This document shows, in pieces, positions 11,654-23,214 of a DNA stretch of 64,000 bases; within the stretch, counting starts at the first letter, position 1, and every line of letters starts with the position of its first letter. Origin of the DNA: Notospermus geniculatus (taxonomy: Eukaryota; Nemertea; Pilidiophora; Heteronemertea; Lineidae); assembly GCA_002633025.1 (NCBI GenBank), contig NMRB01000472.1, positions 101,867 through 165,866 on the forward strand, written 5' to 3'. The notes under the pieces are model-generated. The model was not told the DNA's origin, ran no database searches, and worked only from the letters and a program-made list of their open reading frames with translations. The translations under genes and the position numbers were made by a program.

Positions 11654-13246
11654 TTATGAATAAGGTCCAAAGTCCTTTCGTGGGATTGTGAGCTTAATGA
11701 TCTGGCATAAATCCCTGGCTGTTAGCTGTGGCCTTCCATTGATCATATCATCCTCTCTTCCATCAGCTGAGCTGCTGGACGAGGGAGATAAGTGTCTATC
11801 TGGTGTTGCTGATTTCAAATCACTATCACTGGATTCACCAACGGCAATCTCCAAATTGGCAGCATTTCTATCGCAATGAGGGTTTTGACATTCCTTATCT
11901 GTAATGTCACTAAGAATTTCTCCACCATTCTGATGATGCTCAACATCTGAAATGAGGGGTGTCTCCAAGTCTGAGTGCTCATCCACTGATGTGGCATCAA
12001 GTGTCTGACCTAAATCAGACAATATGTTGACACACTCCTCTGAAGTGTCAGTTGAATTGTTCAAATTGTCTTCCTCTCCTGGATTTTTAGGTGGAGTATC
12101 GTACACGACCCCAAGGCGTGCTCGCTTTGCTTTCGATGACATACTGGCGTTCCGTGGTTGCTTCCTCAATGGTCGCTTCACAGTAAAAGAATTTGCAGAT
12201 GACATGAGAAACTGGACTGACTTTGGTATGGTGAAGTTTGATCTCAGAGAAGGATTAAGAAACTTGTCAAAGCACCTCATATCAGAACGGGAAGAACAAT
12301 CTTCACCGAATATGTTCTTTTTAAAGTCCACGATAGGGATAACTTGCCGTGGCCGCACTTTTTCAACAAAAGTGCGCAGCTCTTCATAGGAAGAATGATC
12401 AGAGAACGGCACAACAAACACATTCTCAATATTGTTATAAATGTTCTTTTCAAGCCCAACAAACAGACATGTCGGAATCAGAATGATTGTTGGCAATTCT
12501 TTGTCCGATGCCCAGTCCACCAGATTTTGTATTTTCAGTTGTTTACGTGGAACCACACGGATATCAGCTACCATCGGATCAGTTGTGAACACATTCGGTA
12601 GCTCAAGAAGTTTGTACAATTCAAATCTCTCATTTGAAACATTTATTGCCATTTGTAATTTTGTAGCAAGCTGGATGAGTAACTCCTCCTTCCCAATATC
12701 TGTGGTCCCGATGACAACTTCGTGTTCCGGGTGAGACTTTATCAAATCAACAGCACTCTGAATAGCGTCGGCCTGTGATGGGAAGACACATTTTGGATCA
12801 CAATAAGTATTGTCCAGATAAAGAGTGTCAATAATCCTCTTTTGACTTAGAACACTATCCGTGAACATGGCAGGGGAATATCTGAAATCTCCTGTGTACA
12901 GAATACTTCCGAAGTAACCCTCGAATAGAAACATGACAGCCCCAGCACAGTGGTTGGCTTCAATGACCGACACTGTCATGGTTTCTTGACCAATCACATC
13001 CAACTCGATGATGCGACTCTCACCCACTTCCAAGGTACGGATCAATTCCTTCTTTATGTTGTACTTATGGCGGATGATTCGTCCAGTGATTTCAGAGCAG
13101 TAGATTGGCTCATTCCAGGATGACGAGAGACCAGCGGTGTGATCAGCGTGGGCATGACTGAGGAAGAAAAGTTTGGCATTCGATGCTTGCCGGATCATCC
13201 AAAAATCAACAGCTATTGGCGTGTTAGGAATTATTATTCCATTCAT
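11654..13246 (-). CDS. DCLRE1B: 5' exonuclease Apollo (SNM1B), metallo-beta-lactamase/beta-CASP family
   Basis: This uninterrupted 530-residue frame begins MNGIIIPNTPIAVDFW. The metal-binding motif FLSHAHADHT has His31, His33, Asp35 and His36. Also visible are IGQETMTV, EANHCAGAVMFLFEGYFGS, LYTGDFRYSP, LYLDNTYCDP and VVPFSDHSSYEELR, the Apollo-type MBL and beta-CASP blocks. Apollo trims the 5' strand at telomeres and acts in interstrand crosslink repair. I chose this ATG, not the one at 13357, because it matches the conserved N-terminus and because a CTTTTTCAG acceptor lies just before it (exon start 13260), implying a 5'UTR intron. The tail after about residue 360 is acidic and Ser-rich. It ends LCQIIKLTIPRKDFGPYS, without a clear YxLxP TRF2-binding motif. 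The gene converges on CFAP276 and diverges from the SUI1 gene. Confidence 0.93.
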   Translation of the reverse strand: MNGIIIPNTPIAVDFWMIRQASNAKLFFLSHAHADHTAGLSSSWNEPIYCSEITGRIIRHKYNIKKELIRTLEVGESRIIELDVIGQETMTVSVIEANHCAGAVMFLFEGYFGSILYTGDFRYSPAMFTDSVLSQKRIIDTLYLDNTYCDPKCVFPSQADAIQSAVDLIKSHPEHEVVIGTTDIGKEELLIQLATKLQMAINVSNERFELYKLLELPNVFTTDPMVADIRVVPRKQLKIQNLVDWASDKELPTIILIPTCLFVGLEKNIYNNIENVFVVPFSDHSSYEELRTFVEKVRPRQVIPIVDFKKNIFGEDCSSRSDMRCFDKFLNPSLRSNFTIPKSVQFLMSSANSFTVKRPLRKQPRNASMSSKAKRARLGVVYDTPPKNPGEEDNLNNSTDTSEECVNILSDLGQTLDATSVDEHSDLETPLISDVEHHQNGGEILSDITDKECQNPHCDRNAANLEIAVGESSDSDLKSATPDRHLSPSSSSSADGREDDMINGRPQLTARDLCQIIKLTIPRKDFGPYS

Positions 13247-13932
13247 CTTGACAGCTTCACTGAAAAAGAGAGACAATGGGAGTAAATAATAAGATGAATA
13301 GCCATCAAGTGAGAGCCCGGATCGAGCCGCCAGGCATGCATGGAGGCCTATCACCATACCGGAGCCCTAATTAAGAAGGGCATTAGACAGTGGGTTTCTA
13401 AATCAGTCTGTACCACCCATCCTTATCAAATATCTGTGATTAAATATTTTTTTCTGAATTATGACCGAAGACACCAGATTGTTGGGTAGGTTCGGTAGTG
13501 GTGGAATTTGTGACGACATACGTAAACGACGATAACAACGACCCGGAAAAATGTCTACTTTGATCTAAATACATGAAATAAATGTGGTTTTGAAGCATTT
13601 TAATCGATCTACATCATAACATACATGGTACGGAAGATGCCTAAGATAAAACCACAAATTTCTGCAGTCTTTGTTGGACAGTTAATAGCTGCATCTCTAT
13701 GTTAAATGCACTTGTAGGCGATAGAAATGTCGAAATATCACAACTTAGCGCCTAGCTTGGTTGCGCTGCCGAACGATAGATGGCGCTGACGCTGTGAGTG
13801 TCAGTCACAATCTTAACGCTGGAGGGCGCTGATCACAGCTCAGTCAGCTGTTGGCTTGACAGTGCCAGCCTTCAGATCTGTGGTCTTTCCTTATGCTATT
13901 GTCTTTCTAATTCTAGATTTCAACTTCAGGTG

Positions 13933-14433
13933 ATGCCAAAGAAGAAGAAGCAAGGGAAACAGGACTTGGAGCATGAAGTCCGTCCAGCAGAATTGACGCT
14001 TGGGAGCTTCATAGCTGCCAAATTGGAGGCAACGGCTCCATCTCCTCCTGCGGGAGAAATAAAAGAACAATCGGACATGGCAGAACCTGTGGTGTCATCG
14101 TCAGTTTTGCGGTGCAGGATTCCAGCTGCATCCACCCCCGACACAGGTGGTACCCGTACCGGTACAGCTGATGCTGCAGAACCGGACTCCACTCCAACAT
14201 TTCAAATCCGACGGACTAAAAAGGGGAACTTGCCGATCACTTATGAGAGCAGGAGTAAGGGCAAGAAAGTGACAGTGATTTCAAATGTCACTGGGGATTC
14301 CACGGCACTGTTGTCTGATCTAAAACATAAGGCAGGGTGTGGTGGCGTTATCAAGGGAGAGACAATAGAACTTCAAGGAGATCGCCGAGATTTGGTGACC
14401 AAATATCTGAAAGGACATCCTTGTGTCAAATGA
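13933..14433 (+). CDS. SUI1-domain protein of the bacterial YciH / archaeal aIF1 type
   Basis: One coding exon of 166 residues. The N-terminus is basic (MPKKKKQGK), followed by a low-complexity Ala/Pro/Thr-rich linker. From about residue 88 to the end lies a SUI1 fold reading FQIRRTKKG, then GKKVTVISNV, then LKHKAGCGGVIKGETIELQG and DRRDLVTKYL. The GCGG.(V/I)K...IE.QGD.RD signature is typical of stand-alone YciH/aIF1 initiation-factor-like proteins. Eukaryotic eIF1, DENR and eIF2D share the fold but differ around it. The start codon follows an acceptor (TTCAACTTCAG, exon from 13930), so a non-coding first exon lies upstream. AATAAA is at about 14671. The likely role is translation start-site fidelity or ribosome binding, which is inference. 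It is head-to-head with DCLRE1B. Confidence 0.85.
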   Translation: MPKKKKQGKQDLEHEVRPAELTLGSFIAAKLEATAPSPPAGEIKEQSDMAEPVVSSSVLRCRIPAASTPDTGGTRTGTADAAEPDSTPTFQIRRTKKGNLPITYESRSKGKKVTVISNVTGDSTALLSDLKHKAGCGGVIKGETIELQGDRRDLVTKYLKGHPCVK

Positions 14434-15080
14434 GAATGTTGAGAGACTGCGTATGGTCAATCATCCACAGGAATACCTTGATGCAAATCTTGGAAATGAG
14501 GGTTCAGGCTACCAGTGGAAAGGATATGTTTATGCTGCCCTGTTTCCCACAAAGACTGGCTAAGGATTATATTCGTTAGAAAGGGAGCATACTCTAACAC
14601 TGACTTCATTGGAATGTTAAAAGTATCCATGCACACACAATAATTTATTGGTATGTTGTACATACACTGAATAAATACCGGTAATACAAATTCAACATTT
14701 TGATTTGATTCATATGTCTACCTTGGATGTTGGTTGGAATTGACAGATGTCCTGATTCGTTGCTTGGAAGAAATATTGAGAGAAGCTGATCTCATAACTG
14801 GAGACTGGCACTGAACTTCCTGCAACAACTGCGTCATCATGATTGTATTTGTCCTGATCGTCATCATGATCATGTTCGTCCTGATTTGTCATTCTGATCA
14901 TGAAACAAGCACAACTCATCACTGTCAGGAAGTGATGTCTTTGGATGGTCCTCAGTGGACACGTTGACGACATCCTTCCCCATCCAACTTGGCTGTCAGT
15001 GGAGTCCTGGTTGCAAGATCCTGCGGGCATTCACGCCCCAAATTTCCCTACACAGCTCTCTATTGTATCACTGCCTACCA
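14434..15080. other. Convergent intergenic stretch
   Basis: This holds the 3'UTR of the SUI1 gene (AATAAA at about 14671) and presumably the 3'UTR of NICN1 from the other side. No further coding exon is supported. Confidence 0.6.
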
Positions 15081-17971
15081 TCATGTGTAGGACAACAAGT
15101 TGATCTCATAGCTACCATCAACCTGGAAGAAAGAAATTATTGGTTTACTCTCTCCTACTGGAGGAAACCTGAATCTGTGTTGCGGTAATCTTAGTGACAT
15201 CCACAATTAACATCCAACCCTCATGTTTGACCTGTAATGGGTCCTTCTACTTACATCGTATCTCCCCAGAGCAGTCCTTGTTTGTGCTGTCTTGACCTGC
15301 TGTGTCATTGCCCAAAGTTGCTGTACACCTTCAGTAACGATGTCTATGTGAGGTACACCCTGCAATCATACAAAGTAAGTACCTGCAGATGGGAACAGTA
15401 TAAGGCAGGCATCCTGAAAGTGAGCTATGCTTTTTTGGTCTGCAAACCTCTGGTGCTATGATCAATGAAGATGACCCAGAGTTGGTTTTCGAACTTGTGA
15501 TCTCCAGCTCAACATCCCAGCCAGCATTGCCACATGATCAACTGGGCCTTCATCCGTTACTGAATGAATTCCACATTTCGTGAGTCTGGTCACTCCTGGG
15601 CACATGGGGTCGTGTTCATAAAGCAGTTCTATTGCACTTGGAACCGGCCTAAGACGGTTCTAACGACGATAGAACCGCTTTATGGATACGACCCATGGTG
15701 ACACACCAACAGGTATAAGTCTCGTTGCACATCTCACCTCAATATACTTTTTCTCAGTTGACTGATGGTTTGTTTCTCTCGGACTCTCTTCATCTTCGTC
15801 TTCCTTTTCACCATCTTCAAGTTGTTTTATGATCCACGGAGGAATGTGGATCTCTGGCAACTCCTGAAGAAATACACCGCCAGTCAATAGTCATTGGTCA
15901 ACTGTGAGCCAAGAATCATCTCCCATCTGCCCATGTTAGGAACAAAAGTCTTCCAGGGGAGCTAAGGAGACTTCTTCCACTGGCAGGAAGTACAGTTTTC
16001 TGCAGATCTCTTTAATTTCTTTGTTAAAGCAATTCAAATTCTATAGTCAACCAGATACCCACCTGAGTTGAATTCTTGTAGACCTTAATTTCCTCCACTC
16101 TGAATTCTTTCCAGACTGGCGACGGCTGTCTCAGAATGAATCTGAGGCCATTAATACCTGATGGGTCAAACAGCATCTGTGGTGGAGGAGTTAAATCAAA
16201 GAATAAGTCATAATTTGACAAGGCAACGACTCCCAATGCTTTCATTGTTCGCAAAACTATTAAGACCCAAATGCTAACAGTGCAAGTCACAATTGGAGTT
16301 CCAATGGAAATCCTGTCCTTACAACAAAGAGTAAGACCATCCCAAACCTGTTTTTTCTTGATTGTGAAGTAGCTCTGACTCTCATCTTCACAGTGAGGAA
16401 ATGGCATCAATGTCATGTTCCTCACCAATGTCCGCCATTTGCTTGCTCCTGAAAAGGGTTACAATTTACGTGTATCACTGGATTATGGGTTTGGGGGAAA
16501 TTTTATGCCTACAAATGGACAGGCAAAGGTGCTGGAAGAGGACAAAGGGTCTGTTGACACAACAGCAGCCAGTCTATACCAACCTCCATCATTCACTGTG
16601 CTCTTCTCCCGAGCCTTCAATGTCAAACTTGCCGTGTAGAAGTTCCTGAACACAATCTCTCCAACCTGAAAGACATGATAGATGGCGTCACTCAATCACC
16701 CTCCATTGATTCCCAAGCCGCTTTCTCTGCATTTGAGCCATAGGCCCGATCATAGGGAGGGACAGTAAAGCAAGTTGACTTATCACTGCTGACAAAAATA
16801 TTGCTTATCTATTTTTGCTACTGATCATATGGCAGCAAGTAGCAACTGCCTGAATTCTCGATTTAATGCTGTCCCCCCCCCCCCATTGGGAGTTTTCAGC
16901 TTGAGACCTTTTTACATGTATTTGTCAATTTCTTTCAGAATGATGGGAGGACCAAGTGTGTCCTGTTTGTTCCGACTGTTGAGACGTGACATCATCTGTG
17001 GACTAAACTCATACTAACAGAATACATCGTGACACAAGTTGTACACTTATGAAAACAGTGAAAGAAAAGATTGAAATGACTGCTTCAAACTTGTTTAAGT
17101 CAACACTTAGACAAAAAACAGGTGATAAGCCATAAACATGATTGTTACCAATGAAAACAGACATTGTTAGAGAAAACATGGGTATGCAAAACATGCTGCA
17201 ATATGAAAATATTATTCAACATTATTAGTATTACAATCAGTAATTCTGTGCACCAAAATCTGTGCAGTGCCTTAGCTGTAAGTGATTTTAAGGGTGAACT
17301 TGTGTTCTTTCACTGATTTTCTCACCCGGACATTTTCTAAGTCATCCCACAACATCTGGTCCCACTTAAGCTGTCTAGACTGTGGTAACAGAGGGGAAGA
17401 GGAAACAACACATAAAACAAATCTACTTGAAGGCAAATCCGACAGGTGTTGAAGTTCGGTCAGCCAAGACCGGACACATTTCTCCAAGTCCAAGACGTCC
17501 CAGTTTCATCATGTTCATTCATTCCCAATACCAGGTACATTTTTCCTGAGACAGATCCTGGATATTCTTTTTCCTTCTTTTTCTTACCTCTATCTAATAT
17601 GTAAAGTTTATTGTAATACTCAACCGACAAAAAATTGTGGAATTTTTTAAGGTACAATAAACTATTTGTATTTGTATTTGTATTTGTATTCCCATCGACG
17701 TGACTTCAAATGACAAATTGAATTGGCTAGGCCCTAATTCATTTTAGGCCCTGACCTGCTGACTGTCACACAGTCACAGTCAGGAGATGATCATCCATAG
17801 TGACTGGCCTAGGCCAGGGCTAGGTCAGATATTTACCTCAACTCGAAAGACATTTGGAAATTTGACATCCATGATTGCACATCCACTATGGAACTCAGTT
17901 TTATAATCCCCAACTTTGATGGGAACTGGGGGCTTGACGACACAGTTCAGTGGCACTTGCTGAGATGTCAT
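15081..17971 (-). CDS. NICN1: Nicolin-1, tubulin polyglutamylase complex subunit
   Basis: Seven coding exons in phase on the minus strand: 17971-17837, 16665-16584, 16448-16348, 16176-16063, 15863-15738, 15359-15255 and 15122-15081, about 234 residues in all. Recognisable blocks are IVFRNFYTASLTLKAR, KWRTLVRNMTLMPFPH, LRFILRQPSPVWKEFRVEEI, QQLWAMTQQVKTAQT and the ending GRYD then VDGSYEINLLSYT and TGA, all collinear with vertebrate nicolin-1 (about 213 residues). An acidic, Lys-rich insert (EDGEKEDEDEESPRE) in exon 5 is the main addition. Nicolin copurifies with the TTLL1 polyglutamylase complex, so it belongs to the same ciliary and microtubule theme as CFAP276 nearby. It is head-to-head with CAPZA, 459 bp between start codons. 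Confidence 0.93.
15607..15694. repeat. Small hairpin MITE in NICN1 intron
   Basis: GGGTCGTGTTCATAAAGC pairs with GCTTTATGGATACGACCC. The two sides run into a shared CGGTTC/GAACCG stem. The ends follow the TTCATAAA pattern of the hairpin family found elsewhere in the window. Confidence 0.6.
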
Positions 17972-18430
17972 TTTTATACAGTTAAAAATATTTCTATCCA
18001 AGAAGAAGTCAAGTCTACAGCTTCTCCACTATACTAGGCGAAGGCTGGTGCGTTTTTCTGCATCAGAAGATGGATTTGGATTGTGATTCATGTGTGCAGA
18101 CTGTCTCTTCTCATGCATGTCATGTTTCTGGCATATCCAATGTAAACAATACACACAGCGCCACCACGGATGTAATCAACCTCAAACCAGGGCAGAGTCA
18201 GTCTGACTGACCTTTCCCCAGAAAAAGTCCAGTGGAATAAAAGCCAATGTTTATGGAATAAAATACATTCAACGTATGAAAACGTAGTTTTATGTTGGCC
18301 TAAGTAAAATTAAAGCGTTCAAAAGTCCGTATTTCTCGATGAATTTGACAATCATATGAGCTGGAGCCGAGGTTGCAGGTACCCAGCGGGCAGTTCGCGA
18401 GGCGTGTCGAAATCGGGACCCTGATTCAAG
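17972..18430. promoter_or_regulatory. Putative bidirectional promoter NICN1/CAPZA
   Basis: The two start codons are separated by 459 bp containing no other coding signal. AAGATGGCC, a YY1-like element, overlaps the CAPZA start at 18429-18437. The promoter function is inferred from spacing and orientation. Confidence 0.45.
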
Positions 18431-21168
18431 ATGGCCGACTACGACGATGGAGGAGTTCCTCGTATTTCTGACGGCCAAAAGGTGATAATTTTCTCAATTT
18501 GTCGTCATTGCATGCATTCTAATTATGGCTAATGTATACTTCTGTTAAAGGACACTATTCAAATTTGCCCCTCTAGTCGCCGATGCGACTCTTATTGACA
18601 AACATCGGCTTTCTGTCATCATTTTTTGAGCCCGGAAGTAAAGTAAATGCACTGTGGTTTCCATGTACATTTTGCTGTGCATTGGGCTCTGATACATACT
18701 AGGATACATATACTCTGATACATACTAGGCCTAGTACATCATTCCCGAATCTGATCATCATGTAGTCCTCCTGCGCTCAGGGTTCAAATTCGCAATGTTC
18801 TTGTTTTCAGGCGCAGATTGTTGCTAATTTCTTGAAGCACAGTCCTCCTGGAGAATTTAATGAGGTGTTCAATGGTGAGTTAGTTCCATTCCAGAAACAG
18901 AGTTCAGTCTGTAACTCTGTTGATGTTTGAATTTGTGGCCTATTTAAATTTCCAGTGTCGGGTGAATGACGTGTGAATGATTGGTAATTTTCATGTTCTT
19001 GATCTCCTTCTCGTTTCTATCTTCAGACTGCCGTATTTTGTTGGGGAATGATGCACTTCTTAAAACACAGTCATCCAGGTAAGTTCAAGCCTTGTCAAGC
19101 CCTACTCCAACAAAAAAAGTGCAGCTTTTCTTGTTGAAGATATGCAGCTCAGTTGGAACAGGCAGCTCAGTTGGAACAGAGCGTGCAACAGTATTTCCCT
19201 TGATAATGATAGCCATTCCACAAGACAAAGCTTGTGAGATTCTGCAGACTCCCATGATTGTTATGATACTGACTTGTTTGCCTTGTGTCTTTAGACTATA
19301 TCTTCTCCATTCTTTCAGTGCCTTTTCCTCATACAATAAAGACCAGTTCACACCTGTGAAAGTTTCAGCAAATCATCAGGTTGGTTGAGGATACCTTGCA
19401 TTGATTTGAGAGTTGATTGTGATGATTTCACATATTAGAGTAGAAATCTTACATCCTTTGTCTGTAAGCAGAGGTTGCCATCATTCAGACACCAACAACT
19501 ACAACCCATGTAAACCATGAACCGATCTCTCTTGCAGACACTTGTGACAGAGTTCGGTGAATTGCCTGATGGACAGTTCTTTGACCCTAAAACAAAGCAG
19601 AAGTTCAAGTAAGTCCTGAGTTTGAGAACTTCTCAGATTCCAACATCCTGTTCTATTTCATGCTTTCCCGAATACTTATACTTTGCTAAACATGGAACAC
19701 AATTCTGAGAACTTCTCAGATTCCAACATCCTGTTCTATTTCATGCTTTCCCGAATACTTATACTTTGCTAAACATGGAACACAATTCTCAATTGTTTTC
19801 CCCAGATATGACCATTTACGCAAAGAAGGTAGTGACTTTGAACCAGCAGACTGTGACAAGACCTCAGAACCATGGCGAGCAGCAGCGCAAACTCTCTTTG
19901 AAGCATATGCTAGCAAGTGTTTCCCAAATGGAATTACTTCAGTGTATGGATCAAGTTCACAAGACCAAATAACCTTAGATTTGTGTTTAGAGGACCACAT
20001 ATTCTCTCCTCAAAATTTTTGGTAAGTTAAACAATGACTTCCAACCATTTCCAAATTGTCTTGGATCAATTCTTCCCCATCTGCACAAAGATCAGTAGCA
20101 TTACGTATGGATAACCCCCAAGATTTTTGCTTGTGTTTTCAGGAATGGGCGCTGGCGCACACATTGGACTGTAACATTTCCAGCAAGTGGTGGCTGTACT
20201 GCTGAAGTGAAGGGGATTTTCAAAGTTCATGTAAGTATCTGTATGATGTATTCAAGGATCAAATGCATCAGTCACCTCTTTCATTACTGTGGTTTTATGA
20301 GAGGAACCCGTCAGTTATCGAAACTGTCTCTTCAGACTCCAAACAGAGGGGAACTTGATGTTGACTCTGCTGTCCTGTTTACAGGTACACTACTATGAGG
20401 ATGGTAATGTTCAAACAGTCTGTTTAAAAGAGGTGAAAGAGGCTGTGAAAATTACAGATGAGGAAAAAACAGCCAAGGAACTGTTGCGAGTTGTAGAAAA
20501 TAGTGAGAATGTTTTCCAAGTAAGTGGATCTTTCTGCGTGTGCAGACTTAGCTCTCTGCTTATTTCATGTTAGTCTCGCTTGGCCAGACGCTACGGGCTC
20601 ACCCCTTCGGTAAATCATACTCCGCGTCTGGCTCTTTTAGAGATTAACAGTCGTGAAGACCGCGTGGTGGCAGCACGGGTCCTTGGGTTTTCCCAACCTC
20701 GTTCGTTTTCTGACAATATGGCGAGTGGTCCAAGGTTGTCTGAGCGAACTATACCCCTGGGGACGGGGTTGGGTTTTTCCTGGAAGTAATTTCCGCGGGA
20801 ATTATGAGTGAGAAAGCGTGGTGATTGGCTGGAGCCCAGTGGAGTGCCATCTAGTGGTGTTACCGGCTTTTGAGCCCCAAATGTGCCAGTGTGTAGGAGA
20901 CCGGGACGTCGGATACACACTGGGGCCGAGTGTAATTTCATGTAGGCAAGTAGGGATTACCAATATCCTTATTCTAGTATGACGCATCAGTTTGTGGAGT
21001 TCCTAACAAAGTTGTTTTGTTTTTCAGTTTGGTATAAATGAAGCAACTCGCACTATGTCAGACACAACATTCAAGGCTCTACGACGTGCTCTACCCGTGA
21101 CGCGACATAAGATCGACTGGAACAAGATCCTATCGTACAGAATCCACAGCCAAATTAAGCAAAAATAG
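18431..21168 (+). CDS. CAPZA: F-actin-capping protein subunit alpha
   Basis: Nine in-phase coding exons: 18431-18481, 18811-18874, 19027-19078, 19319-19379, 19538-19608, 19806-20021, 20143-20230, 20385-20519 and 21028-21168, giving 292 residues (vertebrate CAPZA about 286). Diagnostic blocks are [62 protein letters not shown], and the C-terminal [18 protein letters not shown] followed by [12 protein letters not shown], the barbed-end-binding tentacle region. The protein caps actin filament barbed ends as a heterodimer with CAPZB, also within dynactin. A long 3'UTR follows, with AATAAA at about 21898. Intron 5 carries an 83-bp tandem duplication. Confidence 0.96.
19624..19789. repeat. Perfect 83-bp tandem duplication in CAPZA intron 5
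   Basis: Positions 19624-19706 are repeated without a difference at 19707-19789, starting GAGAACTTCTCAGATTCCAA. The lack of divergence means either a very recent duplication or an assembly slip. It lies just before the exon 6 acceptor at 19806 but does not alter it. Confidence 0.85.
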
Positions 21169-22529
21169 GTTGTCAAAGCGTGGGTGAAGTATGTTCAGAT
21201 TGCCATAGCTGGCAATAGGAGGCGCTAACCATTCCCTGTATCTGATTTAAGTAGTGCATGATAATTGTATGATCATTTGCCTCTACGAGATGCTCTCTTT
21301 CAGTCAACTGTTTTCTCACAAAAAAACACAGTTAAGATAAGTCTTGTTGCTTCATCAGTCGATTTCGTGATTCGAAATTTCATTTTTGACTTCTTCATCC
21401 AAGTTTTGAGTCACTTATAGTAGAGTTTCACCGAGATCATTTCAGAGAATGCTTCTTTCCATTTTACCTCATTGTGATGGTATTAGGGGACCATGGTTAG
21501 CTTCGGTATCAAAAGTTTGTGGAACTTCAGGTGCTCCTTAAAAATACTCTGTTCTACTGCCACTAGAACAGAGTACATCTAAGAATTGAACGCATACAGT
21601 AACTTTTCCTCTCAGTAGGTCCGAATTGCCCATTCCAAATTAGTCCTCTTTAGATTGTAACATTCCTACTTTTTGTGTTGTTCTCTCACTAAACAAGGAC
21701 TTGGGTGATTCCATGTACAAGAGGGAGTCACTGGCACTTAGTGATATAGATAGAAATTAACAAAAAATTCATCAGTTCCCTATCTGTTGGAAAGGCTGGC
21801 ACTTTAACATGTATGTTCATACAATGTATTCCAAGGATATCCATGTAGGCTTAGTGGGGAATTGGCCTCTGTACCTCTTTGCATAGGGGTAGTGAGCAAT
21901 AAACCATTCAGTATATCTAATGACGGATAAAACACTTAGCATAGCACCATTTCGCACAATTGAAATTTGTAGCGGAACAGAATACCTTGAAATATTGATT
22001 GCATGACCTAGACCTATGTATCATCCCAGTCCTAGTGACACCTATTGACTAGAAGCAGAAGTATCTGCTTGTTCAGCGCAGTTGCTAAAATAAGTTGGTT
22101 TTGACAAAATTTTAAATTCTGCACAGGTATATATGTGGACTGATGTCTTCAACAGAGTTAAAGATCACTTTGTTTTGCGACTATGGTGGGCATGTTCCTT
22201 CATGTTCATGGGCCTTATCACTAAGCGTCTGTAGAATTTGTGGATCTCTAAGACTGGTTCTGACTGTGCTTTAGTCATAAGGGCAGGAGAGGCAACAAAC
22301 AAGTCCAATGGGAGCTTTGTGAATAAGGTTCAAGATGTGATGAGACACAGGCAAGACCGTAGGGTTGTGTCCATTTGGTGCCAACCTGTTGTATGCTGTA
22401 TATAGTCAATCACAAAAGATTATCATTGTTATTTGTATAAAGTGAACATACAAACGTTTTCACTCACATGATTTTGTTAGGATTTCAGGGAAGATGTTGT
22501 TTTTGGATCCGTAGCCTCCAGTAAACTCC

Positions 22530-22639
22530 TGGGCCCATATTCATAAAACAACTTAAGTCCAAGTGTGGCACTTATCCTTTGTTTAAGGCAAAAGATAAGT
22601 ACCATACTTTGATTTAAGTACGTTTATGAATCTGGACCC
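22530..22639. repeat. Hairpin MITE
   Basis: GGGCCCATATTCATAAAACA faces a right end reading CGTTTATGAATCTGGACCC, with inner pairing of CACTTATCCTTTG against AAAAGATAAGTACC. It is closely similar in its arms to the copy at 47192-47288. Confidence 0.7.
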
Positions 22640-23214
22640 TGGGGGCTGTCAGTTTCTCCTGCTTTCCGAATAAATTGTGCAACACTTTGGCTGTGCTAAG
22701 TTCTACTAGTGTGCTTTGTGGTGTCTGATTTATCAAAATATTCCAATTATTGACATGTGACTTACCGTACGTAAAATTTGAAGTAACTAGTAAACAGTGC
22801 ATTGATCAAACTTCTGACCTTGTGTCAGATGTTTGACTGAATCAGTTGGATGGTGAAAGGTACAAATGTTAGTTCAGTACTTGCATTGACATTCTTAGTG
22901 TTCTCCTGTACCCCAGTTTTTGCATGTTTTGGCCACTGTATTTTCTTTTCACTCGTGATAACCTAACAGATGATTTCATCTGAGGGTCCAAATTATTCCG
23001 AGGCATGACCCAGTGGCAGTAATTGAGAGACCAAAGAATTGAACAAGAAAGTTGTCTTACCCAGTCTTCAGCTTCAGAGAACCACTGATTCAACAGTATG
23101 TGGAACTTAATGTACTTAAAAGGGTTTGATTGTGCTGGCATGATACTGCAGTAGAAGTGAAGAATCATGATGTTACTAAATTGTATTGGAAGCAAAGAAC
23201 AGTTCAGTAATGAG

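Noticed and set aside
13247-13357. Longer N-terminus for DCLRE1B
   Set aside because: An acceptor just upstream of 13260 and the conserved MNG..PNTPIAVDFW start argue for the internal ATG.
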